43,810 bases of DNA from Elusimicrobiota bacterium (GCA_003553445.1 PWEK01000025.1:1-43810); one strand, 5' to 3'. Positions 35,687-43,810 are shown, numbered from the stretch's first letter. The notes: generated by a model from the sequence alone, not told the origin. Numbers and translations are program-made.

Positions 35687-36325
35687 ATGGAAAAAGAATA
35701 TAAAGGTAAAAATGTTGAAAACGCTATAAACAAGGGATTAAAAGATTTAGATATACGGAAGGAAGAAGCCAGCATCAAGGTGCTTGAAGAAGGAAAGGCG
35801 GGGCTATTTGGCCTGATGGGGTCCGTTCCGGCAAGAGTTAAGATAAAAATAAAGGGACACAAGCAGGGGATTAAATGGGAAAAAGCGGTCAATAAGGCAA
35901 GGGATTTAACATTATTGCTGGCAAAAGAAATAGATGAAAAAGTAAAAGTAAAATCCAGGAAATCCGGTAACGTTATACAGGTATCACTGGAGAGCGCTAA
36001 TCAGGCGCTGCTTATCGGGCGAAAAGGGGGTAATTTAAAAGCCGTTAATTATCTTGTGAATTTGATGATGAAAAAGGACCCGGACAGCAGAATAGATGTT
36101 TATATAGACATTGCTGATTACAGAAAAAGAAAAAAGAACAGCGCAAGGGAAAAACTGAAAGAGGCTGTGTCAAAAGTCAAAAAAAAAGGAAAACCGGTTG
36201 AGCTGGATCCAATGGACCGTGAAGAAAGAAAGGCGGTTCACAGACAGGCAAATCAAATTGAAGGTGTGAACACGGAAAGTAAAGGCCGGGGAGACGAAAG
36301 AAGAGTGGTGGTAAAGAAAAAGTAA
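35687..36325 (+). CDS. jag: RNA-binding protein Jag/KhpB
   Basis: This 212-residue protein has the three Jag parts in order. The Jag-N domain is at 1-52 (YKGKNVENAINKGLKDLDI, EEGKAGLFGLMGSVPARVKI). The KH domain is at about 85-150 (VIQVSLESANQALLIGRKGG, LKAVNYLVNLMM). The R3H domain is at about 155-208 (MDREERKAVHRQ, then VNTESKGRGDERRVVV), with the Arg and His of R3H. KhpB proteins bind small RNAs and mRNAs and affect cell elongation. GGGAGG lies before the ATG. Its place after yidC is standard. Confidence 0.93.
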   Translation: MEKEYKGKNVENAINKGLKDLDIRKEEASIKVLEEGKAGLFGLMGSVPARVKIKIKGHKQGIKWEKAVNKARDLTLLLAKEIDEKVKVKSRKSGNVIQVSLESANQALLIGRKGGNLKAVNYLVNLMMKKDPDSRIDVYIDIADYRKRKKNSAREKLKEAVSKVKKKGKPVELDPMDREERKAVHRQANQIEGVNTESKGRGDERRVVVKKK

Positions 36326-36358
36326 AAGAATATAAAAATTCCGCAGTTTGGAATAAAC

Positions 36359-37723
36359 ATGTACAATCCGCATGATACAATAGCCGCCACGGCAACTCCA
36401 CCCGGAAAAGGGGCGCTAGCAATAGTTAGAATGAGCGGTAGAGAAAGTTGGGAAATTGCGGGAGAAATTTTTTTCAGAAAAGAAAGAAAATTCAAAAACT
36501 TCAAGTCTCACAGATTATACTACGGAAACATAAAAGATAATTCTAAAAAAATAGATACTGTGCTTATATCAACCATGAAATCTCCCAAAAGCTATACCGG
36601 TGAGGACACAGTAGAAATAACATGCCATGGCGGCAATTACGTAACCTCCAGAATTTTAGAATCATTATTAAAAAACGGGGCGCGTCCGGCAAATCCGGGT
36701 GAGTTTACAATGCGGGCATTTATAAATGGCAAGATGGATCTGGCAAGGGCGGAGGCGGTGAACAGCATTATAGATGCGAACTCTGAAAGATCATTGGAGG
36801 AAGCGCTGAAAATGCATGATGGAAGAATTTCTGATAAAATAAAAATCTATGCAGAGGAAGCCAGCCAGATAAAGACTGAAGTAGATGCTTCTATTGAGTG
36901 GGGCGAAACAGAAGAAATCGACCCCGCTGGGATATCAGAGATACAAAAAAGATTAAAAAAGCTGACAGAAAAGATAAAGAAGGAAGCCGATGAAGCTCCA
37001 AGCGATGAAAGGCTGGGGCAGGGTTTCAGAGTGGTTATATGCGGAAAGCCCAATGCGGGGAAATCTTCAGTTTTTAACTCACTTCTGAAAAGCTCAAAAA
37101 ACATTATAAGCAGCCATCCTGGTACAACGAGGGATGTTGTTGAGGGCGAGTTAATATTAAACGGTTTTTTGGTAAAGTTAATCGACACAGCGGGAATTGG
37201 TGTTGAAGTGCCGGATGAAATTTATAAAATGGCCTCGGAAAAGTCAAAGAGAGAAATAAAAAATGCAGATGTCGTGCTGTATATAATAGACGCTGAAAAA
37301 GGAATCCAGGAAGAAGATTACAAAATAAAGAAATTATGCAATGAAGACAGATTTATTCCGGTAGTAAATAAAAGCGATATAAGAAAAAGAGTAAAGGGGG
37401 GCAGTGAATTTTACTCCGGTATAGAGGAAGTAAACACATCATGCATGACAAAGGAAGGGTTTGAAAAATTAAAAAAAAGGATAGGTGAAAAATTAAGCGA
37501 ATACGATACGGACAGAGCAATGATTACAGCCAGACAGAGAAATTCACTTTTTAGAGCTGAAAAAGAATTAAGGGAAGCTGAAAAAAATATCAAAGACGGC
37601 GAATTCGTTGTTGCCTCTTATGAAATAACATCCGCATTATCAGCTTTAGGAAATATTGACGGTTCCACCGTTAATGAAAGAACGCTGGACAGAATATTCG
37701 AAAGGTTCTGCATAGGAAAATGA
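36359..37723 (+). CDS. mnmE: tRNA modification GTPase MnmE
   Basis: This 454-residue GTPase works with MnmG to make the aminomethyl-type modification of U34 in certain tRNAs. The folate-binding N-domain starts HDTIAATATPPGKGALAIVR and continues SYTGEDTVEITCHGG. The helical domain contains the G domain: GKPNAGKSS (about 229-237), the switch TTRDVVEG, and DTAGIG. The protein ends FCIGK, which carries the conserved C-terminal cysteine. The 33 bases before it contain no strong ribosome binding site, but the conserved N-terminus leaves no doubt about the start. Confidence 0.97.
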   Translation: MYNPHDTIAATATPPGKGALAIVRMSGRESWEIAGEIFFRKERKFKNFKSHRLYYGNIKDNSKKIDTVLISTMKSPKSYTGEDTVEITCHGGNYVTSRILESLLKNGARPANPGEFTMRAFINGKMDLARAEAVNSIIDANSERSLEEALKMHDGRISDKIKIYAEEASQIKTEVDASIEWGETEEIDPAGISEIQKRLKKLTEKIKKEADEAPSDERLGQGFRVVICGKPNAGKSSVFNSLLKSSKNIISSHPGTTRDVVEGELILNGFLVKLIDTAGIGVEVPDEIYKMASEKSKREIKNADVVLYIIDAEKGIQEEDYKIKKLCNEDRFIPVVNKSDIRKRVKGGSEFYSGIEEVNTSCMTKEGFEKLKKRIGEKLSEYDTDRAMITARQRNSLFRAEKELREAEKNIKDGEFVVASYEITSALSALGNIDGSTVNERTLDRIFERFCIGK

Positions 37724-38520
37724 AACACTATGTAGCGATGTCAAATTTTTCTATGCTGATGAACCCTGAAAAAATACTACAATGGGCCCTGGATAAAAAC
37801 TATGATGGTATTGAGATATGGTTTGATGTTCCCTATTTCCATGTTGATGAAATAGATAAGAAAATGATAAAGATGTATGCTGAAAAACAAAACAGGATAA
37901 AATACACAGCGCACGCGCCGATATACGGCATCAACATATCTTGCGTAAACCCGGGAATAAGAAAAGAATCAATAAGGCAGATTAAGAAAACCGCAAGATG
38001 GTGCAGGGAACTGGGTATAAAAAGTATAGCAGTACACCCGGGGAAGGCGCCTGTAGCTGAAAAAAGAGTTATAGATGAGGTAAAAAAGATTACATACAAC
38101 AGCCTGAAAGAAATCAAAGAGTCTATGGCAGTTGAAAACATTGAAATATTAATTGAGAATATTGCAATTGCAGAACAGGATATAGACAGAGACATCAGAT
38201 ATTTTAAGAGATTAATCGAAAAGCTGGATGTAGGAATATGTTATGACACAGGGCATGCAAACATAAACTGGAGAAACGAAAAAATTCAGGAGTTGTTTGG
38301 CAATAGAATAAAACGAGTTCATGTCAGTGACAACCGGGGGTATAAAGATGAGCATCTTTCCGCAGGGGAAGGAAATGTACAATGGGATAGATGCAGATTT
38401 TTATCGAAAGGCGAACTACCCATGGTGCATGAGGTGCGTAGTGGAAAGAAAACAAAAGGATCCAATATAAAAAGCAGGGAAGCTCTGGAGAAATTGTTTC
38501 ACGTGAAACAATCAGGGTAA
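37720..38520 (+). CDS. TIM-barrel sugar isomerase / endonuclease-IV-like protein
   Basis: This 266-residue protein belongs to the xylose-isomerase-like TIM-barrel (AP endonuclease 2) superfamily. It shows the strand-end residues of the metal site: YDGIEIWFDVP, KYTAHAPIYGINISC, IKSIAVHPGKAP, IEILIENIAI, VGICYDTGHANINW and RVHVSDNRGYKDEHLSAGEG. The exact substrate is unknown; sugar phosphates or damaged DNA are both possible in the superfamily. It overlaps mnmE by four bases (ATGA). Its last codons contain a perfect parS site (38495-38510), so the C-terminus LFHVKQSG is set in part by the ParB-binding sequence. Confidence 0.82.
   Translation: MKHYVAMSNFSMLMNPEKILQWALDKNYDGIEIWFDVPYFHVDEIDKKMIKMYAEKQNRIKYTAHAPIYGINISCVNPGIRKESIRQIKKTARWCRELGIKSIAVHPGKAPVAEKRVIDEVKKITYNSLKEIKESMAVENIEILIENIAIAEQDIDRDIRYFKRLIEKLDVGICYDTGHANINWRNEKIQELFGNRIKRVHVSDNRGYKDEHLSAGEGNVQWDRCRFLSKGELPMVHEVRSGKKTKGSNIKSREALEKLFHVKQSG
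38495..38510. promoter_or_regulatory. parS site 1 (within coding sequence)
   Basis: TGTTTCACGTGAAACA is the perfect 16-bp bacterial parS palindrome, the nucleation site for ParB in chromosome segregation. It lies inside the last codons of the preceding isomerase gene (reading Leu-Phe-His-Val-Lys-Gln), 1.6 kb from parA and about 5 kb from the probable origin. Confidence 0.95.
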
Positions 38521-38522
38521 AA

Positions 38523-38538
38523 TGTTTCACGTGAAACA
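38523..38538. promoter_or_regulatory. parS site 2 (intergenic)
   Basis: This is a second perfect TGTTTCACGTGAAACA, 12 bases after the first (28 bases centre to centre), in the short gap before the patatin gene. Paired sites so close together should load ParB on nearly the same face of DNA. The start codon of the patatin gene follows within four bases, so bound ParB could affect its expression. Confidence 0.95.
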
Positions 38539-38541
38539 GTT

Positions 38542-39414
38542 ATGATATTTTCTAAAAAAAGAAAAACTGGTGTTGCTATAGGGGGAGGAGGGGTCAGATC
38601 CCTATCAAGCATAGGGGTTCTCAGGCATCTTGAAAACCGGAGGTTGAAAATAGGGTATATTTCCGGAACAAGTATGGGTGCCATCTCCGGGGCCTTGTAT
38701 TCTCTTTACCAGAGTGCGGATAAGGTTGAGGAGCAGATAAGAAAACTCGTATCATCAAGCGCATTTAAAAGAATGAGGGACGAGTTCACCCGCAGGATTA
38801 AATCATCTCCTGATGAAAGAGGAAGTAAAATAATAGAGAAGTTTCAGAAATACTACAGCCAGATATATATGTTTAAGCGCATTGTTGCGGATAAAAGTAT
38901 AATTGAGGGAAAACACATAAGGCCGGTTGTAGATTATCTTCTGCCGGACATCAATATAGAAGACATGCCCCTTCCTTATTCCTGTATATGTACGGATATT
39001 GCAAGTGCGGAAAAGGTCGTATGTGAAAGTGGCAGCTTAAGAACTGCTGTAATGGGAAGCATATCTATTCCTGGTGTCATTGAACCGATGAAGAACGGCG
39101 GACAGATGCTTACTGACGGCGGTAGTGTAAGCCTTGTTCCTGTTGAAGAGGTAAGGGATATGGGGGCCAGGTATGTTATAGGAATTGATGTATCTTCTTA
39201 TATTGAAAGGGTTGAAGAGTTTAAAAGCGGTCTGGAAATATTTGCAAGGGCATCAAGAGTAACAGGCAGAGAGCTCCATAAAAGGATTATTAAAAATGCA
39301 GATCTTGTTATATCTCCCCCGGTTAAAGGCATATATTGGGCAGATTTCAATAAGCTTGATTACTGTATAACTGCCGGTGAAAGTGCTGCTTACGGCATTT
39401 CGAAAAAAATATAA
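38542..39414 (+). CDS. Patatin-like phospholipase / serine hydrolase
   Basis: This 290-residue patatin-family hydrolase has the oxyanion-hole motif GVAIGGGGVRSLSSIGVLRH at the N-terminus, the nucleophile elbow GTSMG (Ser near residue 44), and the catalytic Asp in MLTDGGSVSLVPVEEV. No signal peptide is visible. The family cleaves acyl chains from phospholipids or other esters; this branch resembles the bacterial RssA/NTE type. Its place between a TIM-barrel gene and rsmG is unusual, though it is clearly on the same transcript. The ATG directly follows parS site 2, which leaves no room for a normal ribosome binding site. Confidence 0.88.
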   Translation: MIFSKKRKTGVAIGGGGVRSLSSIGVLRHLENRRLKIGYISGTSMGAISGALYSLYQSADKVEEQIRKLVSSSAFKRMRDEFTRRIKSSPDERGSKIIEKFQKYYSQIYMFKRIVADKSIIEGKHIRPVVDYLLPDINIEDMPLPYSCICTDIASAEKVVCESGSLRTAVMGSISIPGVIEPMKNGGQMLTDGGSVSLVPVEEVRDMGARYVIGIDVSSYIERVEEFKSGLEIFARASRVTGRELHKRIIKNADLVISPPVKGIYWADFNKLDYCITAGESAAYGISKKI

Positions 39415-39415
39415 A

Positions 39416-40084
39416 ATGACACTTTCGGGCTGGGTGGAAAAAGAGATTCCTTCAAAAAAAAATAAAATTGAACAGCTCAAGCTATATAGGGATTTAATAC
39501 TAAGAGAAAACAAGGTGCGCAATATCACAGGCAACTGTGATAAAGAAGACCTTGAATTGAATCATATCATTCCATCTATGGATCTTGCGATTGATATTTG
39601 TGGTATCAAAGGTGTTGATGTAGGGTCGGGAAACGGATTCCCCGGACTGGTTATAGCGATTATGTTTCCTGAAAAAGATGTAACTTTAATTGAGCCGCGA
39701 AAGGCAAGGGTCAGTTTTCTTAATATGGTAAAGAGAAAGATTAAGCTTGAAAATGTTAAAGTCGTGTCAAAAAGAGCGGAGTCTGCCGGAAGGGGTGAGC
39801 TTAGGGGGCGCTTCGAATTTGCAACATGCCGGGCAGTTGCGCCTTTCAGGATTTCACTTGAACTTGTTTTTCCTCTTCTCGAAGAACAAGGCACTTTCTT
39901 TGCCCAGGTTGGTGAGAAAGTTAAGTCTGAAATAAAAAAATACCATTATTTCATTGAAGAGTTGGGGGGGCGGGTTTTGAAAAATGAAAAAAATTATATT
40001 CTGTTAAGAAAAATAAAGATGACTCCCGGAGTTTATCCCCGCAATTGGAAAAAAATAAAAAAGTCTTCTAAAAAATCACTTTAA
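39416..40084 (+). CDS. rsmG: 16S rRNA m7G527 methyltransferase RsmG
   Basis: This is a 222-residue RsmG (GidB), which methylates G527 of 16S rRNA with SAM. The family core is present: LYRDLILRENKVRNITGNCD, LELNHIIPSMDLAI, VDVGSGNGFPGLVIAIMFPE (motif I), VTLIEPRKARVSFLN, and ATCRAVAPFRISLELVFPLL. The frame is open from a GTG at 39377, which would overlap the patatin gene. I chose the ATG at 39416, one base after the patatin stop codon, but neither start has a clear ribosome binding site. It precedes parA, as usual near origins. Confidence 0.93.
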   Translation: MTLSGWVEKEIPSKKNKIEQLKLYRDLILRENKVRNITGNCDKEDLELNHIIPSMDLAIDICGIKGVDVGSGNGFPGLVIAIMFPEKDVTLIEPRKARVSFLNMVKRKIKLENVKVVSKRAESAGRGELRGRFEFATCRAVAPFRISLELVFPLLEEQGTFFAQVGEKVKSEIKKYHYFIEELGGRVLKNEKNYILLRKIKMTPGVYPRNWKKIKKSSKKSL

Positions 40085-40123
40085 TTCTTGCAAAGATAAT
40101 TTTATTTAACTAACATAGATTTT

Positions 40124-40891
40124 ATGGAAAGTAAAGTTGTCGCGATAACAAATCAAAAAGGGGGCGTGGGAAAAACCACAACAGCAGTAAACCTGGCTGC
40201 CGGCCTGGCGCTCGAAAAGCATAATGTGTTGCTTATTGATATGGATGGGCAGGCAAATGCCACACAGGGATTGGGTTATGAAAAGAATGATTCCGAAAAA
40301 TCTGTATACGAGGTCATAATGGGAAACGCCGTACCCGAAGAGGTGATAAAACCAACAAGCGTGGATATGCTGGATATTATGCCGGCCCATATGAATTTAA
40401 GTGGCGCTAAAATTGAACTGGTTGAAATTAACGGTAGAGAATTCATATTAAAAAAAATTGTTGATAATCTTAGAGAAAAATACAGGTTTATAATTGTTGA
40501 TTCGCCGCCTTCATTGGATTTGCTGACAGTAAATTCGCTTACCGCCAGCAATTCGGCACTGATCCCAATTCAGTGTGAATATTATGCTCTTGAGGGCCTG
40601 GGGCAGCTGGTGTCTACGCTTTCGAAAATAAAAAAAGGCTTGAATCCGGAATTAGAGATAGAGGGAGTCCTGCTTACGATGATGGATAGAAGGACAAGCC
40701 TTTCATTTCAGGTAATGGAAGAGGTTAAGAAACACTTTAAGGCGGCAGTTTACAACACAGTTATCCCCAGAAATATACGCCTGGCTGAGGCGCCAAGTTT
40801 CGGAAAGCCGATAGTAGAGTATGATCCGGTATCTACGGGAGCAAAGGCTTATAAAGAATTGGCTGATGAGTTTTTAAGTGATAATATATAA
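40124..40891 (+). CDS. parA: Chromosome partitioning ATPase ParA/Soj
   Basis: This 255-residue ParA/Soj ATPase has the deviant Walker A VAITNQKGGVGKTTTAVNLA, switch I LLIDMDGQANATQG, Walker B FIIVDSPPSLDLLTVNSLTA, and PIQCEYYALEGLGQL. It is the short chromosomal form without an N-terminal DNA-binding extension, which acts with ParB on parS to move origins apart. It lies 39 bases after rsmG and 20 bases before parB. Confidence 0.97.
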   Translation: MESKVVAITNQKGGVGKTTTAVNLAAGLALEKHNVLLIDMDGQANATQGLGYEKNDSEKSVYEVIMGNAVPEEVIKPTSVDMLDIMPAHMNLSGAKIELVEINGREFILKKIVDNLREKYRFIIVDSPPSLDLLTVNSLTASNSALIPIQCEYYALEGLGQLVSTLSKIKKGLNPELEIEGVLLTMMDRRTSLSFQVMEEVKKHFKAAVYNTVIPRNIRLAEAPSFGKPIVEYDPVSTGAKAYKELADEFLSDNI

Positions 40892-40911
40892 ATAAAAAGG
40901 GAGAAAATAAA

Positions 40912-41763
40912 ATGAGAAAAGTGCTTGGTAAAGGATTGGACTCACTAATCCCGGAACAACAGGGAAGCAGTGTGCAAGATGTCAGTGTAAATGAAATAGT
41001 GCCCAATAAATATCAGATGAGATCCGATTTCAACAGCAGCAAAATAGAGGAACTATCTGAAACAATAAGGGAGCAGGGAATTGTACAGCCGCTTCTGGTT
41101 ACACATAAAGAGGGAAAATATATGCTTATTGCCGGAGAAAGAAGATTGAGAGCAGCCAAAAAGGCAGGGTTGCGTAGAATACCCTGCATTGTAAGGGATG
41201 TCTCTGAAGAGGAAGCGCTGGTTGTTTCCTTGATAGAAAACATACAAAGAGAAGACCTATCTCCTGTTGAGGAGGCTGTGGCATACAGAAGAATGGTTAA
41301 AGAATTTTCAATGACTCAGGAAGAGATATCTGAAAAAGTAGGTAAAAGCAGACCCACAGTGGCCAATACATTACGAATTCTGACGCTTCCAAAAGACTTG
41401 ATTGAGTTAATTAAGGAAGGAAAACTTACGTCAGGGCATGCAAGGGCCCTTCTGCAGATAGATAATCCCAAAAAAAGAAAAGCTCTGGCATTAAAAATAG
41501 TAAGAGAAAAACTTACAGTGAGGGAGGCAGAGAGGCTTGCAGGCAGAAAAAGCGGGAATGCAAAAAAGAGAAAGAAAAAGTCCGATGTTGATAAAAGCCC
41601 TGAAGTCAAGGATATGGAAAATAAAATGGAAAAGAGCCTGGGTACTAAAGTGAATATTAAAATGAAAAATGCCAGCGGAAAAAAAATAAGCGGCGCTATT
41701 GAAATTGACTTTTATTCAATGGATGATTTTGAAAAAATAGCAGATATAATATGCACAAAATAG
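40912..41763 (+). CDS. parB: Chromosome partitioning protein ParB/Spo0J
   Basis: This 283-residue ParB has the N-terminal ParB/Srx CTPase domain (YQMRSDFNSSKIEELSETIR, LIAGERRLRAAKKAGLRRIP, SLIENIQREDLSPVEEA). The helix-turn-helix that reads parS follows (FSMTQEEISEKVGKSRPTVA, LTSGHARALLQI), then a lysine-rich linker and a C-terminal dimerisation segment (IEIDFYSMDDFEKIADII). Two perfect parS sites lie 2.4 kb upstream. It ends in TAG and is followed by a probable terminator hairpin. Confidence 0.97.
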   Translation: MRKVLGKGLDSLIPEQQGSSVQDVSVNEIVPNKYQMRSDFNSSKIEELSETIREQGIVQPLLVTHKEGKYMLIAGERRLRAAKKAGLRRIPCIVRDVSEEEALVVSLIENIQREDLSPVEEAVAYRRMVKEFSMTQEEISEKVGKSRPTVANTLRILTLPKDLIELIKEGKLTSGHARALLQIDNPKKRKALALKIVREKLTVREAERLAGRKSGNAKKRKKKSDVDKSPEVKDMENKMEKSLGTKVNIKMKNASGKKISGAIEIDFYSMDDFEKIADIICTK

Positions 41764-41851
41764 TCTTTAAGCCCTTTTTCCAATATGTTAGTTTATAATA
41801 CGTAGGTGTAATTTACATATTGATAAAATTTCACAATTTATAATAATTATT

Positions 41852-41889
41852 AATAAAAGCCATTTCCGCATATACTAGTGGTTTTTATT
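41852..41889. terminator. Terminator-like hairpin after parB
   Basis: AATAAAAGCCA (41852-41862) pairs with TGGTTTTTATT (41879-41889) in an 11-bp stem with one G-T pair and a 16-base loop. A T-rich stretch follows. The stem is AT-rich, so its strength is uncertain. It separates the long operon ending in parB from the next gene. Confidence 0.4.
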
Positions 41890-41895
41890 TTTATG

Positions 41896-41924
41896 TTGAC
41901 ATTACTTTGTTTATATATTAGCAT
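41896..41924 (+). promoter_or_regulatory. Promoter of the acidic-protein gene
   Basis: TTGACA (41896-41901) is followed by TAGCAT (41919-41924) at 17-base spacing, and by GAGGAG just before the ATG at 41950. The -35 box is perfect, while the -10 box matches four of six positions. It lies immediately after the putative terminator of the parB operon, suggesting an independent transcription unit. Confidence 0.5.
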
Positions 41925-41949
41925 TTATTAAATTTGCAGAGGAGTTTAT

Positions 41950-43810
41950 ATGGCTAAAGATAAAGACAGTAACAAAGGCAAAAGGCATAATCGAGATAAG
42001 CCCGATATAGAAGAGATTGCGGAGTCTTTAGGTGAAATCAGCGAAGATACTGAAAATGAAGAAACTGTTATCGAGGGAATTTCTTCTCCTAAAGAAAAAG
42101 ACGAAGATTATGTTCTAAATGATTATCAGGGGATAGACTCTGATGATAAATTTAAAGAATATGATGATACAGATGAAGAAGATACTGTAATCCCGGACGA
42201 TAATGATGAGGGGGAAAAAAGATTAGAAGATTATGAGAGGCTGAAAGAAAAGACCCCGCCACAGGATTTTGGAGATGAATTCAGCGATATAAGCGAAGAT
42301 GAAACTGTTATCGAAGGGCTTACTTTTTCTGAAGATGTCAGGAAAGAGTTTTTAAAAAGCAGTAAAAAAAAGAAAAAGAGAAAGGACAGCTCTGAAAAAA
42401 ATAAAGATTATTCTTCAGCTTCTGAAGAAACCCGATCCGAAAACATTCAAAAAGATGAATATGAGGAAACTGTTGACAAGCCGGATTTTTCTCAGCAGAA
42501 CCAGCAGGATGGTATTTATGAAGAAGAAGATTATGAGGATGAATATAAATCTGAAGAAGGGGACAGGGCAGTAACGGATCTCGAGGGAGTTTCTTTCCTT
42601 TCTGATACTGAGGATTTAAGTAGTTCAGAGGAAAAAAAAGATATAAAGGATTCAACTTCAGTTGAAGAACCCCGGAAAGAGAATAAGGAAAAAACTGGCG
42701 CTGATAAAGAAAAAGGTTATGACCACGGTGATGAATTGACAGAAGAATCCTATTCAGAGCAGGCCGGGTCAGTTCAAAAGGAAGAAAAGGAAGCTTCCGA
42801 CACAGAAGATGCTGCCGGAGATGATGATAGCGGGAAGCGGCTTGTAAAAGAGGAAGAAAAAACAATGAGGGAAGCCGGTCCCAGTCAAGAACAGATCAAA
42901 CCGGAAAATAAAAATAAACACAAAAATGCTGCCTCAGAGCCTGACTTAAAAAAAGAAAGAAATGAAAATGAGTCTGTATCGAAACAGAGCCAGTCAACTG
43001 GTAAGAGGCCTACAATAAACGGGAAAGTTCAAGAAAAAAGCGTTGAAAATATTCAGCCTGAAGGTGAGGTGGGTTCCTCTGAACCTAAAAAAGTTACTGA
43101 AGAATATAAAGAAAAAGGTTATGATGATATAACATCAACCAGTTTTGTAGAGAAAGTAGAAGAGCTTGATCTTGAAGAACTTATCAGAGAAGAGAAAGCC
43201 GCTTCGCAAATAGACGAAGAGGGACATCCTGATCAAAACAATGCAGATGAAATTAATCTCGAACATGGAAGAAGCGGGGAAAGCCATAAGGGAGAAATAG
43301 ATCTGGATGAGTTTGTTTTGGAAGAAGAAAAGAGTGAACCCGGCAACGAAGAAAAAGAGTTTAGGCCAAAGGAAGGCATAGAATTTAAGGATGCTTCCAA
43401 GGAAGAAATCAGTAAAGCGGGTGATAGTAAAGAAAAGAAAGAAGAATCCGGTGATGAGAAAATTTCTTATGATTCGGGCAGTACAGATATAGATGATATG
43501 GGGCTGGAGTATTCAGCTGGGAGAGAAAAAGAAAAGCCGGTTTCCGAAATCACTGATGCTGCCGGAGAGGAAGAAAAAGAGGCAGAAGATTCTTCAGAAA
43601 CCAAAGAAGCGAGTATAGAAAATGCTGCAGGGAGTGAGAAAGAAATAAGCCTGGATGATATAGACCTGGACGATTTAGGGATTGGGCCACCAGGTGATGA
43701 GGAAGGAGAAAAGGAAGCTTCTGAAATTACTGATGCGACCGGAGAGGAAGAAGACTCTGCGGAACAAAAAGAAGCGAGCATAGGAGATGCTGCGGAAAGT
43801 GAGAAACAAA
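41950..43810 (+). CDS. Long acidic, repetitive, probably disordered protein (partial)
   Basis: This is an uninterrupted frame of 620 codons running off the window, starting MAKDKDSNKGKRHNRDKPDI after GAGGAG. It has no signal peptide and no globular domain so far; it is dominated by Glu, Asp, Lys and Ser and should be unfolded. Two copies of a block of about 30 residues, SEITDAAGEEE to AAGSEKE, lie 177 bases apart (43543 and 43720). Three short boxes, NEETVIEG, EEDTVIPD and DETVIEG, lie near 42058, 42175 and 42298 and resemble acidic phosphothreonine sites. A basic patch (KSSKKKKKRKDS) lies near residue 140. A folded domain may exist beyond the edge; I do not assign a function. Its place right after parAB may hint at a cell-organisation role. 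Confidence 0.75.
   Translation, partial: MAKDKDSNKGKRHNRDKPDIEEIAESLGEISEDTENEETVIEGISSPKEKDEDYVLNDYQGIDSDDKFKEYDDTDEEDTVIPDDNDEGEKRLEDYERLKEKTPPQDFGDEFSDISEDETVIEGLTFSEDVRKEFLKSSKKKKKRKDSSEKNKDYSSASEETRSENIQKDEYEETVDKPDFSQQNQQDGIYEEEDYEDEYKSEEGDRAVTDLEGVSFLSDTEDLSSSEEKKDIKDSTSVEEPRKENKEKTGADKEKGYDHGDELTEESYSEQAGSVQKEEKEASDTEDAAGDDDSGKRLVKEEEKTMREAGPSQEQIKPENKNKHKNAASEPDLKKERNENESVSKQSQSTGKRPTINGKVQEKSVENIQPEGEVGSSEPKKVTEEYKEKGYDDITSTSFVEKVEELDLEELIREEKAASQIDEEGHPDQNNADEINLEHGRSGESHKGEIDLDEFVLEEEKSEPGNEEKEFRPKEGIEFKDASKEEISKAGDSKEKKEESGDEKISYDSGSTDIDDMGLEYSAGREKEKPVSEITDAAGEEEKEAEDSSETKEASIENAAGSEKEISLDDIDLDDLGIGPPGDEEGEKEASEITDATGEEEDSAEQKEASIGDAAESEKQ

Noticed and set aside
42338-42865. 175-codon open frame antisense to the acidic protein
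   Set aside because: Long shadow frame caused by biased codon use; the plus-strand frame is continuous for 620 codons with a promoter and ribosome binding site.
43467-43781. 104-codon Ser-rich frame on the minus strand
   Set aside because: Antisense shadow of the Glu/Ala/Ser-rich repeats of the acidic protein.

Overview
The window is 43.8 kb of AT-rich bacterial chromosome spanning a probable replication origin. From 14.4 to 33.2 kb nearly every gene lies on the minus strand. From 33.4 kb onward nearly every gene lies on the plus strand. The divergence point is the dnaA / rpmH intergenic region (33184-33395), the classical position of bacterial oriC. A YidC with a large periplasmic domain and a small signal-peptide beta-barrel protein suggest a diderm. 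A four-subunit 2-oxoacid:ferredoxin oxidoreductase suggests an anaerobe. I cannot name the phylum from sequence alone; an uncultured lineage is plausible.

Layout. (1) 1-14342 is an accessory island built of modules. An 18-bp sequence equal or nearly equal to the 3' end of the tRNA-Asn gene at 14343-14418 recurs in one orientation at 263, 2313, about 3475, 6982 and 12083, with a decayed likely copy near 8928. The copies share flanking arms that are absent from the tRNA itself. Between them lie modules of about 2.1, 1.2, 3.5, 5.1 and 2.3 kb. The cargo includes a secreted TPR protein, a methyltransferase, two AbiEi/AbiEii toxin-antitoxin operons, an AAA/DUF4143 ATPase, a SEC-C protein, a RhuM-Fic gene broken by an in-frame TAG, a broken serine recombinase, IS21 (IstB) and trypsin-like protease remnants, an outer-membrane protein and a membrane protein. 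The simplest reading is repeated site-specific integration at the tRNA-Asn 3' end.

(2) 14343-20514 holds tRNA-Asn and a compact minus-strand operon: DUF2007, dnaX, ybaB, recR and porC-D-A-B. The tRNA-Ala and tRNA-Ser(GCT) genes lie upstream. (3) 20677-33183 holds a cyclophilin-like gene, tRNA-Ser(TGA), serS, rtcB, archease, gyrA, gyrB, dciA-like, recF, dnaN and dnaA. This puts replication initiation, clamp, helicase-loading and gyrase genes in one series, followed by an RNA-ligase pair and seryl-tRNA charging. (4) 33396-41763 holds rpmH, rnpA, yidD, yidC, jag, mnmE, a TIM-barrel isomerase, a patatin, rsmG, parA and parB. Two perfect parS sites lie at 38495 and 38523, one of them inside coding sequence.

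(5) 41950 to the window end is the start of a long, very acidic, repetitive and probably disordered protein of at least 620 residues, running off the edge.

The core genes look intact and closely spaced. The breakage (nonsense codon, frameshifts, truncated transposase) is confined to the tRNA-Asn island.
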